From the NCBI GenBank assembly GCA_946406115.1, contig OX291552.1:1860001-1924000 (forward strand): a DNA stretch of 64,000 nt, given 5' to 3'. Below the pieces are notes generated by a model. It saw only the letters and a program-made list of their open reading frames with translations, had not been told where the DNA came from and made no database searches. Position numbers and translations under genes: made by a program. Below are positions 55,272 through 64,000 of the stretch, in pieces. The stretch comes from Apoda limacodes (taxonomy: Eukaryota; Arthropoda; Insecta; Lepidoptera; Limacodidae). Numbering within the stretch: the first letter of the stretch is position 1; the number at the start of each line of letters is the position of its first letter.

Positions 55272-58200
55272 GGGCCCTTATCATTTCGCTACTTTTAACT
55301 GTAAAAACGTTAAGCGCTCTGTAGAGGATGTTAGAAGCCTATGTCGTACGTGTGACGTGATATGTCTTCAGGACACCTGGTTGCTGCCGCATGACATACC
55401 ATACGTCGGCACGATTGACTCCGGTTTTGGATATACTGCGACATCTGCAGTTGATACGTCGGTGGGGATTCTGCGCGGGCGACCATACGGTGGCGTCGCG
55501 TTGCTATGGCGATATAGTGCGTTTCAATAAGTATCAGTGTTGCAATGTGATAATACTCGTATATGTGCCATTAAAATAACAGCTTGCGATACACAAATAT
55601 TAGTGATGAGCGTTTACCTGCCAACGAATTGTGCCGATAATTTGGAGGATTTTATAGATTGTTTAGTCAAAGTCAAAAAGTCAAAGTCAAAATGGTTTAT
55701 TCAAATAAGGATTTTACAATCACTTTTGAATCGTCAAAGTTATAAAATATTGTTTTTTGAACCCTCCCACCGGTTCACAATGTTGTTGATTTCTACAGAG
55801 AAGAATCCGGCAAGAAACTCGATGGTTAAAAAGTCGAAAGTTTAAAAGAGTTTTAAAAACACTATCAATAATACAAATAAACTCAAATACAATTAATGTT
55901 TTAAATAAAAAATTTTTAGTCGTACAATTTGATGTTATTTCCATTTTAATTTGGTTTACCTATGCATCCTGTAATTGAGCATCATCAGTCCCAAGGATTT
56001 TTATCATTTACATAGTCTGAAATATTGTAGTAAGCCTTTTTACAAAGTACCTGCTTGATAAAAGATTTAAATTTACTTATTGATAGATTTTGAATTTTAT
56101 TGGGAACTTTGTTGTAAAAGTGTATACATTGCCCCATAAAAGAGTTACTTATTTTGTGTAGACGTGTATCATGCACCAATGTTTAAGCGCAGTCACTTCT
56201 ATTATTGACGAACAAGGAATTGAATCTGTGTTTATCTTAGGCGATTTCAATGCAGATCCGGGTGAGTTGTTCTACAGTGAACTTATAAATATGTGTGATG
56301 AACAAAAATGGTCATGTGTAGACTCAGAAAAACTGGGGCTGGACTCGGGTACCTTCACATTCATCAGTGATGTGCACGGGACTAGCAGCTGGTTGGATCA
56401 CTGTATTGATACTCACTCGGCTAAGCATTCCGTTATAGAAGCAGATGTGAAGTATGACACTCTTTGGTCTGATCACTACCCACTTGTAATACTTGCAACT
56501 TAAAATTACTTACCCCTAAGATTTCACAAAAAATAAGTAATATAAATAAAGACGTAATATGGGGTAAAAGAAGTGAGGAGCAAGTCGCGAGGTATACCAG
56601 AGAGTGTCATATGAGATTAAAAATGATTGACTTTCCTTCAGAGTGTGTAAGCTGTGCCGATTATTTTTGTAATGACCGTGGCCACAGGCGTGTTCTGGAC
56701 CATCTGACATTGTCCCCGCCCTTCGAGACGCAGCAGTGGTGAGTCGGGGAAGCACAAGCTCAAGAAAAAAGGTAGAGGGCCCACGCTTAATGGGATGGAA
56801 TAAACACGTCAGTGGGGCTCACCGGGAGGCCAGGGCTAACTTCAAGGTATGGATAATGTGTGGTAAGCCGAGGTCCGGCCTTGTTTACCAGGAAATGTGT
56901 CAAAGCCGCAGAGCGTTTAAATCTCGATTAAAATGGTGTCAAAATCAACAAGACCAAATAAAAATGGACGCTCTTGCGGAGAAACACATCAATGGCCACT
57001 TCTGCGGTTTTTGGAAAGCCACTAATAAAACAAATATAAGACCTGGCCTCCCAGCGAGCGTTGATGGTGTGAGCGATTCAAAGGATATTGCTAATATCTT
57101 CAAGAACCATTTTTCGGTTAAGTCTCCCCTAGGTCCAGCGAGGGAGGTGCACAATATTGCCAGAAATGGTCAAATGGTGGGGACTAGGTTTCGGGCCAAT
57201 GATGTTGCTGAAGCCATTAGGCAAATATCTAAAGGCAAGTCACCAGGCCACGATGGACTCAGCATTGAGCACTATAAGCATGCCGGACAACATATATGTA
57301 GACTCCTAGCAATGCTCTATTCCTTATGCGTGGGTCACTCCTATATGCCTGACGATCTAATGAAAACAGTGGTGGTGCCTGTAGTAAAAAATAAAACTGG
57401 TGACCTTGCTGACAAAAATAACTACAGACCCATTTCTCTTGCCACTATTGCAGCTAAAGTTCTTGACGGTTTGCTTAATACACAGTTAAATAGTTATGTC
57501 ACACTGCATGACAATCAGTTCGGGTTTCGTTCTCGGCTGTCCACTGAAAGTGTGATTCTGTGTCTTAAGCATACCGTCAGATACTACACAGACCGCAAGA
57601 CACCGGTGTATGCTTGCTTCCTTGACTTATCCAAGGCATTTGATTTGGTGTCATATGATCTGCTATGGAGGAAGCTGAGAAGCACAAATTTTCCACTGGA
57701 ACTAGTCAGCCTGTTTCAGTATTGGTATGCACACCAAGTCAACAGTGTGCGATGGGCGGGGCAATGTCGGATCCGTACTGGCTTGAGTGTGGTGTTAGAC
57801 AGGGTGGATTGTTATCTCCAACCCTGTTCAACCTCTACATAAATGAGTTGATCATAGCGCTTAGCAATCAGCACTTTGGCTGCCACGTTGATGGCGTCTG
57901 TGTTACCAATTTGAGCTATGCTGACGACATGGTGCTCTTGAGCGCATCAGTCTGTGGTCTGAGGCAGTTGATACGGACTTGTGTGGAATACGTGTCTGGC
58001 CACGGCTTAAAATATAATATATAATATCACGAAAAGTCAATGCATGGTCAACGCTGGTGTGAAATGTGCACGTAATCTACCACGAGTGCGACTATATGGT
58101 GTACCCCTTAAAACTGTTCCAAAATTTAAGTACCTAGGGCATGTAGTCACTATTGATCTCAAGGACGATGCTGACATTGAGCGGGAACGGAGGGCGCTGC

Positions 58201-58535
58201 CAGTAAGAGCCAATATGATGGCCCGTAGGTTTGCAAGATGCTCAGCTGAGGTTAAGGTAACCCTCTTTAAAACGTACTGCACATCTCTGTACACGTGCAG
58301 CCTATGGGTTAACTATACAAAAAAACGGTACAGCGACTTCCGTGTCCTGTATAACAATGCATTTAGGATTGTGTTGGGGCTGCCACGATTCTGCAGTGCC
58401 TCTAGCATGTTTGCAGATGCACGCATCGATTGCTTCCATACAACTATGCGAAAGCGATGCGCGTCCTTGCTACGCAGAGTTCGTGCCAGCTCCAATTCTG
58501 TCCTGAATTTTTTTTTGTTTCAAAGTTATCAATAG
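55264..58535 (+). pseudogene. LINE ORF2: endonuclease and RT, several breaks and one insertion
   Basis: ATG at 55264. Endonuclease motifs: FATFNCKNVKRS, VICLQDTWL, PYGGVALLW, an in-frame TAA at 55528, then MSVYLPTN. A foreign LINE end occupies about 55664-56180; the same frame resumes with ILGDFNADPG, SSWLDHCI and LWSDHYPLVI. After a shift near 56735, the RT has SPGHDGLSIEHYKHA, NYRPISLATIAAKVLDGL, QFGFRSRLSTESV and FLDLSKAFDLV. A shift near 57760 is followed by GVRQGGLLSPTLFNLYINEL and catalytic YADDMVLL (57915). A small duplication at 58020 breaks it again before KFKYLGHVVTIDLKDDADI. The end of the protein is missing after LRRVRASSNSVLN. Inactive. Confidence 0.88.
55664..56180 (-). mobile_element. 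3' end of a CR1-like LINE inside another LINE's endonuclease
   Basis: On the minus strand, 56179-55985 encodes the C-terminal segment HDTRLHKISNSFMGQCIHFY, NKVPNKIQNLSISKFKSFI, ISDYVNDKNPWD, a relative of the LINE at 10600-12965. It is followed by a 3' UTR ending TTTGACTTTGAC repeats (55664-55700). TGTTTA occurs at both edges (55658 and 56182), a likely target duplication, and the outer reading frame rejoins exactly there. A very short, strongly 5'-truncated copy. Confidence 0.85.
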
Positions 58536-58889
58536 TGTTTGGGTTCCAAGTTACAACACTATGAAGTAGACAATATCCTTGTAAATGTAACATTTAAACA
58601 TATTTATGCACTAGTGATTAGTCACTTTTGGTAGAATTGAACCCGCCATATACAATTTAACTCTTAAATTCACAATAATATCAAGTTTGACTTACCGATG
58701 GAATAGTGGATTCAATTTTTCTCTTTTAAAACATTTACGCAACTCGAACAACCAGGAATGTTACATACCTTGGTTATTAATCAATCTCTTAATGAGGTCA
58801 AATCTATATATTTTAAAGATAATAACAAATTTTTTTTAAGAAATTATATTAGCCCTTATTTCCTGGTAACACACAGACATGGCTGCCGG
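58536..58889. other. No gene recognised
   Basis: AT-rich sequence after the truncated LINE. No domain, no named repeat. Confidence 0.5.
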
Positions 58890-59235
58890 CGGCTGATGAC
58901 ACGCACTGCTTAAAAACGTGCACGAATGGTATTTATATCTCTTTTTAATACTCAAAATCAAACTTCTAAGCCAAGGCAAGCAAAAGATACAGCCATTTAT
59001 TTTCGAAACTCGCAAGGGATTTAAAACCTACAGGGTACTTAGGGTGAACTCAGAATCTTGAAATTTGGTACGAAGCAACGTCTTATAGCACAGATAAAAG
59101 AAAAATTGCGAAAACCATAAATTTTTAGTTACATCATATAATAAAAAATATTTTTAATAATATACAACAACAAATAGTAAGTTCGCACGGAACCCTCGGT
59201 GCGCGAGCCAGGCTCGCACTTGGCCGGTTTTATTT
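58890..59235 (+). repeat. Lepidopteran interspersed repeat ending CTCGCACTTGGCCGG
   Basis: CAGAATCTTGAAATTTGGTA, TCTTATAGCACAGATAAAAG, ACCATAAATTTTTAGTTACA and the end ACGGAACCCTCGGTGCGCGA, GCCAGGCTCGCACTTGGCCG form a repeat I know from many lepidopteran sequences. Ends also occur at 6808-6855 and, inverted, 4960-5035. The stretch 59236-59560 after it is AT-rich with an ATA microsatellite (59437-59461). Confidence 0.65.
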
Positions 59236-59569
59236 AACTTCATCCTCCTTCTCTGTGTAAGAAAAATAGAATTAAGTTAACTGTTTTTTCTTTATTGATC
59301 CTATGTGAAAAAAAACAATTTTTCACTCTCAAACACTCACATAAACATTGCTTATACAGATTTTTTTTGTAGCATAACAATAGGATATGTAATTATCTAA
59401 GAAAAGATGTCTTGCAAATACAAAGAACAAACCATTAATAATAATAATAATAATAATAATACAACTTAATGCCAAAAACACCACAAAAGCTATCAACACT
59501 TTTCAATTCTTACTTACTCTTTTGGTATAATACATTGGGCGAAAACAGATTTGAAAAATTACAAAGTGT

Positions 59570-60445
59570 CATACACGCGACGCCACGAAGGAGGAAGGGG
59601 ATTTATTGACATATTAAACTTACACAATAAACAAATAACCACTCTCAGACACTACTTTCACACTTAATCTGTAAATTCTACATTCCACAATTTTGCAGTA
59701 GAAACAGATAAAAAACTTACACCACTTAACATACATGACCGACAGAAACAAGTCAACGACAAATTCATGGATACACAATAGAAAATAACAGCATGGGCTG
59801 AAAAGTATGGTACTCATCGATCCTATCTTTGCCTACCTCAGCAGAGGTGAACTGTTTCCCGAGACTGAAGGTTTTATGCTTGCATTACAGGACAAAGTGA
59901 TAGCCACTCTCAACAACAAAAAACACATGATGAAAATTCCTAACCAGACTAATGACTCATGCAGACATTGCAATAGTGCACCAGAAACAATCCAACACAT
60001 AAAAGGTTCATGTAGAAGTATAGTTCAGACTGACTATTAACATAGACACGGTCAAGTAGCTTCGATCATCCATCAGCATCTAGCGTACAACTTTAAACTT
60101 ATAACACAAAAACAGCCTTACTATCAATACAAACCCGAAACAGTTTTAGAAAACAAACATTGTAAACTTTACTGGGATAAAACAATACTTACCAACAGAA
60201 CAGTACACCACAATAGGCCTGACATCACCCTCCATGACAAACAAAGTAAAACCCTATATCTTATTGACATTGCTATCCCTAATACAAATAATATCCGGAC
60301 CACCATTTCAGAAAAACTCTCGAAATACCAAGATCTTGCAATAGAAGTTAAAACGCAGTGGCAAGCACAAATAGTTCACATAATACCTTTTGTGTTATCA
60401 TCCACTGGAATAATACCTAATAACTCCAAATAACAGTTTGAAAAC
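59570..60445 (+). pseudogene. R4/Dong-type LINE C-terminus, copy 1 (broken)
   Basis: Starts within RHEGGRGFIDILNLHNKQIT. Continues over three frames with RGELFPETEGFMLALQDKVI and a CRHCNSAPETIQHIKGSC zinc-binding motif (CxxC...H...C). Then QVASIIHQHLAYNFKL, KPETVLENKHCKLYWDKTI, and the restriction-like endonuclease motif RPDITLHDKQSKTLYLIDIA followed by IPNTNN. LINEs of the R4/Dong group carry this endonuclease C-terminal to the RT and use it to cut the target. The RT domain is absent; stops near 59672 and 60038 and at least two shifts make it a pseudogene. Confidence 0.8.
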
Positions 60446-60697
60446 ATTGAACACTCCGCCCAATACAGCATACCTTCTGCAAAAAGCAACTATACTGAAT
60501 ACATGCTGTATCACAAGAAAGTTCCTGACGTCTTCAAAAATCACATCAACACACACAGAAACCTTTATTGCTCTTGGCTGAGGCCCATGTAGTAAATTAA
60601 TACCTTCTTTTAAGAGTTAAAATACCCTTTAAAATAATAATAATCATATATCTTGGTATGTCACAGTCACAGTGATAGGGACGAAAAACGGACGGTG

Positions 60698-61784
60698 TCA
60701 CATACGTCTTTGGCATACTAAGGAGGACTCAGGCTGAGCTGGACGCCCTGGATCGAAGGGTCCGTGTACTGCTCACTGCGCATCGTATGCTAAACACACG
60801 TACGCTTGTTATGAGACTGTATATCCCTCGGAAGTGTGGGGGTCGCGGATTTTTATATGCCATAACCTCCACAACCGTGAGGTGTGCAGTCTTGATTATT
60901 TCCTAAGCAACGAATCCCACATGCATCGTGACGTAGTGGCGGTAGACACACCCTTCACCCCGCTCTCCTTGCCAAACGCGAACTGGGGCAGACTTACGGT
61001 ATTGAGCACAGAGGACCGCAAGGCGGTATGGAAGAGTAAGGAACTACACGGGCGGTTCTGCAAGGCCCTTACAGGACCTGATGTAGACCTGCTCGCGTCG
61101 GTGAACTGGCTACGCTTTGGGGATATTTTCGGAGAAACCAAAGGTTTTGCCTGTGCAATTATGGATGAACTTATCATGACGAACAACTACCGGAAATATA
61201 TCCTGAAAGACGGTACGGCCGACATTTGTCGGGCATGCCACCGTCCCGGAGAGTCACTCAGACATATTATTTCCGGTTGTGGTCGTCTGGTAGCCAGAAT
61301 TATCCACCAACGGCTTGCTCTTTTATACAGTCTTCTGAACTTCGAAGCGCCGTACTATAAGTATACACCTGCACCAGTTCTCGAAAATGGTTGTGCCATG
61401 CTCTATTGGGATCAATCTGTCATTACGGATAGGACTATTTTAGCTAATAAGCCTGATATCGTGTTGATAGATCGATCGAAGCGCCAGGCAGTGCTCGTCG
61501 ACATCACCATTCCCCATGACAAGAACCTCGTGAAGGCCGAGACGGACAAAGTCAGCAAATACCTTGACCTGGCACACGAGTTAATCGCCATATGGGATGT
61601 TGATTCGACGATTATTGTCCCGATAGTCGTTTCTGTGAACGGTCTTACAGCGAAAAGTCTCGACCAACACCTTAAGAAACTCTCGCTAGATGGCTGGGTC
61701 AAGGGTCAGATACAAAAGGTGGTACTCCTGGACACTGCGCGGATAATAGGAGGTTTCTCTCTCTGTCGCCCTAACTACTGGTAG
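60698..61784 (+). pseudogene. R4/Dong-type LINE C-terminus, copy 2 (mostly open)
   Basis: Begins with AELDALDRRVRVLLTAHRML, LYIPRKCGGRGFL; after a shift near 60865 a 316-aa frame is open to the stop at 61782. It has RFGDIFGETKGFACAIMDEL, a zinc-binding CRACHRPGESLRHIISGC, YTPAPVLENGCAMLYWDQSV and the endonuclease motif KPDIVLIDRSKRQAVLVDIT (catalytic Asp residues) followed by IPHDKN. It ends with KKLSLDGWVKGQIQKVVLLD and a GFSLCRPNYW terminus. Same architecture as copy 1 but clearly different sequence, so a separate subfamily. 5'-truncated, no RT. Confidence 0.82.
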
Positions 61785-61930
61785 TTTAGGCCCCGCCCCG
61801 CTGCCGGCGGTCGGTGCCCTAGCTTAGGTTTTTTTTATACTGTGTTTAAATTTTGTATTTTTTTGTATTTTTATTTTACCTTTATAATCATTATATAAAA
61901 AACCTAATTTAAGATTAAAAATAAATAAAG

Positions 61931-64000
61931 AGTATAATAATAATAGCCTTTATTCACACTAGTTACAGTATACGATTGATTACTGAATACTGTCTGTATG
62001 TCACTGATTGACAAAGGCTTCCTTCAACTGTCGCTATTTATTTTTGTCCATAGCTACTCTTGTCCATATGCCGCCTGCTATGGCTTTGATGTCATCAACC
62101 CACCGTCTAAATGGTCTACCTCGTTGTCTTGTCACTTGTGTACCAGTTCATGACTAATTTTGACCATTTTTCACTTCCTCTGATTGTGTGGCCTGACCAC
62201 TTCCACTTTTTCATTGTTTTTATGACATCTTTTGTTCTTGTTTGTTCTTTAATGGTTACAAGTTTTATTCTATTGGACAGTCTATTTCCTATCATACTTC
62301 TTTCCTTGGAGTTCTGGACATGTTTTGAGCTTCTTTTTGTGAATTTTTGTTAGTGCCCAAGTTTGGCAACCTTAAGTAAGTACAGGCAGTATGCAGGTAT
62401 CAAAAAGCTTCCGTTTCATAGTTATCCTGGTTTCACTGTTTTTCATTATTTCTTTTACACTCCAATATTGTTTCCAGGCATTTCTAATACGTCTGTCAAT
62501 TTCTTTTGTGGTAAAATCTAAAGGAGAAATGATTTGACCTAGGTCTAAATATTCTTTAACATATTTGATTAGGTTGTTATTGATCCTGATAGGTTCTTGA
62601 TTCCCATTTTTCATAGCTTTGGTCTTTTGTGTGTTCATGACTAATCCCACCTTTCGGCTTTCCCTATCTAGTTCATTCAACATCATTTGCAGGCCTTCAA
62701 TCGTCAGCAAAAGGATTACCAAATCATCTGCGAATCTTAAATGTGACAGGTGTTCACCGTTAATGGACAGTCCACATTTTTTCCAGTCTAGTTGACGAAA
62801 AACCTCCTCTAGCACTGCCGTTAAAAGTTTCGGTGAGAGATGGTCGCCTTGGCGTATACCTCTTTCTATTTTGAATTCCTTTCCTTCTTTCTCTAGTTTA
62901 ATTTTAACTTTGCTGTTCTTGTAGGTGTGTTTTAGTATTCTAATATATTTGTAATCGACACCTTGGTTCTTAAGTGCTTGCCAGATTTTTTCATGCTCTA
63001 TAGTGTCCAAAGCCAGTAGTAGTAGTCCACGTAACAGCAATAAAAGGTAAAGTTGAACTCCTTACTTTTTTCAAATAATTGTTTGATAACATAAATGTGG
63101 CCTAAAGTCGAGTATCCGCTTCTAAATCCTGCCTTGTCTCTTGGTTGACTTTCATCTAACGGTTTAGTAATTCTGCCGAGTATTATTTTGCTAAAGACTT
63201 TGTAAATATTTGATGGCAGGCTTATAGGTTTATAGTTATTTATGTTATTTTTGTGTAGAAGTATTAAAGTCGACGCTGTCCATTAGTTAGGTATAATTTC
63301 GCTGTGTATTACTTCATTAAATAGGTGTTTGAGAGTTCGTATTAGGTGGTATTTGTTTAGCATAAGGAACTCATTGGTAATGCCGTCTTTCCTTTGAGAT
63401 ATTACTGCTTTATTTATTTCTGCAGAGATTATGTCTAGTACTTCGCTTCCTCCCATTAGGCTTGTTGCTTGTATAACATTCTTCTCTTCATACAGATCCG
63501 TGAAGAAGTTGGTAGCTATAGACATGATTTCTGGGTGACGTGTTTTCATGTTTGTAGTTTTTATTTATTAGAATTGGTATCCAGTTTTGTTTCTGTAATA
63601 GTTGTTTGGTTGCTCCATGCCTCCAGTTCTTTCTATACATTTTTCCTTCTCTCGTGGTTTTTGACTTCTTAGGGTTTGATATTAGTTCTGCTCTGAATAT
63701 AAGATCTTTAGTTTGATTTTCTATTAACTTTTTTGCCTTATTTCCACCTTCTTGTTCGGTTCTTTTATTTGTGTACAGAAGTTCAACTACAGAAGAAACT
63801 TGTCATATTAGATTTGTGTATCGCAATTTATTGTGTTTTCTATGAAGTGTTCTAGGTTTTTTTTAATATTTCGGTACTTTTCAATGCTACGTTATTGTTT
63901 TTTTTTTACGATTACTTGTAATTTAGCTCTAACCATTCTGTGGTTGCTGTTAAAATTTATATTATTTGTAACTCCACAATCTTGAAACTTATAACTTTTA
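61931..64000 (-). mobile_element. RTE-clade LINE, 3' end present, running off the right edge
   Basis: The 3' tail is a short (TAA/TTA)n run after AATAAAGGC (61931-61955 in plus reading), directly next to the end of the R4/Dong copy 2 region. It reads leftward through the whole RT; the endonuclease would be beyond 64000. Confidence 0.8.
61985..64000 (-). pseudogene. RTE reverse transcriptase, frameshifted
   Basis: From right to left: a linker (63550-64000) in several frames; 63549-63283 with IATNFFTDLYEEKNVIQ, KDGITNEFLMLNKYHLIRTL and LFNEVIHSEIIPN; a gap of about 240 bases in other frames; then 63040-62372 with IERGIRQGDHLSPKLLTAVL, LDWKKCGLSINGEHLSHLRF with the FADD catalytic motif (about 62730), LVMNTQKTKAMKN and LGQIISPLDFTTKEIDRRIR. 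The C-terminal part (62355-61985: IKTMKKWKWSGHTIRG, and a final segment near MDKSSYGQK) is out of frame. Inactive by at least three breaks. A different subfamily from the RTE at 37.9-39.1 kb. Confidence 0.85.

Larger units (their letters stand above)
45240..58510 (+). mobile_element. LINE (CR1/L2 group) split by nested insertions
   Basis: ORF1 starts at 45301, is cut at 45699 by a copia element and resumes at 54323 in the same frame. ORF2 starts at 55264 and is cut near 55664 by another LINE's 3' end, resuming near 56180. Without the insertions the element would be about 4.1 kb, with ORF1, then an APE endonuclease plus RT. The C-terminus is lost near 58500. The RT motif GVRQGGLLSPTLFNLYINEL with YADDMVLL resembles Kiri/L2-type LINEs; clade assignment is tentative. 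Confidence 0.82.

Noticed and set aside
55537..55845. 102-aa frame as one protein
   Set aside because: Its first part is outer-LINE endonuclease and its second part is antisense 3' UTR of the inserted LINE.

Overview
The window looks like intergenic or intronic DNA from an insect genome, most probably a moth or butterfly. It is AT-rich, has no operons or bacterial-type genes, and is packed with transposable elements. The lepidopteran assignment is inferred from repeat families I recognise: PHD/FP-type ORF1 LINEs, LINE tails ending in TTTGAA or TTTGACT repeats, repeat ends reading GGAACCCTCGGTGCGCGAG, and a tRNA-headed SINE. No complete host gene was found. Two short exon-like islands (10240-10470 + and 28654-28700 -) are the only host-gene candidates.

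Layout. 1-2184 (-): 5' half of a LINE with ORF1 (PHD finger, coiled coil, FP domain) and an endonuclease. 2.2-10.5 kb: SINE pieces, a minisatellite, terminal-inverted-repeat (TIR) elements and an exon-like island. 10.6-13.0 kb (+): a LINE reverse transcriptase. 13.6-19.0 kb (-): a BEL/Pao LTR retrotransposon with two apparently identical 553-bp LTRs, a tRNA-Gln primer site and a deleted protease-RT-RNase H block, sitting in a 9-bp microsatellite. 19.9-23.6 kb: a foldback-like structure whose inverted arms are arrays of a ~170-bp satellite. 23.6-40.5 kb: LINE ends, a cluster of one small TIR family, a Ty3/gypsy pol remnant, a 5S-rRNA-like fragment, a decayed unknown protein gene with a duplicated 3' end, and an RTE LINE inside a palindrome. 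42.5-45.1 kb: a second RTE remnant and a Tc1-like transposase.

45.2-58.5 kb is a set of nested insertions. A LINE (ORF1 and ORF2) was split by a copia element (45700-54317, 5-bp target duplication). The copia was itself split by a Jockey-type LINE (47740-52012, 10-bp target duplication, poly-A tail). The outer LINE's endonuclease was separately split by the 3' end of another LINE (about 55664-56180). 59.5-61.8 kb holds two R4/Dong-type C-terminal fragments of different subfamilies. 61.9-64 kb is an RTE LINE running off the right edge.

Most coding sequence is broken by frameshifts or stops. The BEL/Pao element is the likely youngest insertion, but its proteins are incomplete, so it probably moved using enzymes from another copy. 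Coordinates of repeats are by-eye estimates except where LTRs, target duplications or ORFs fix them.
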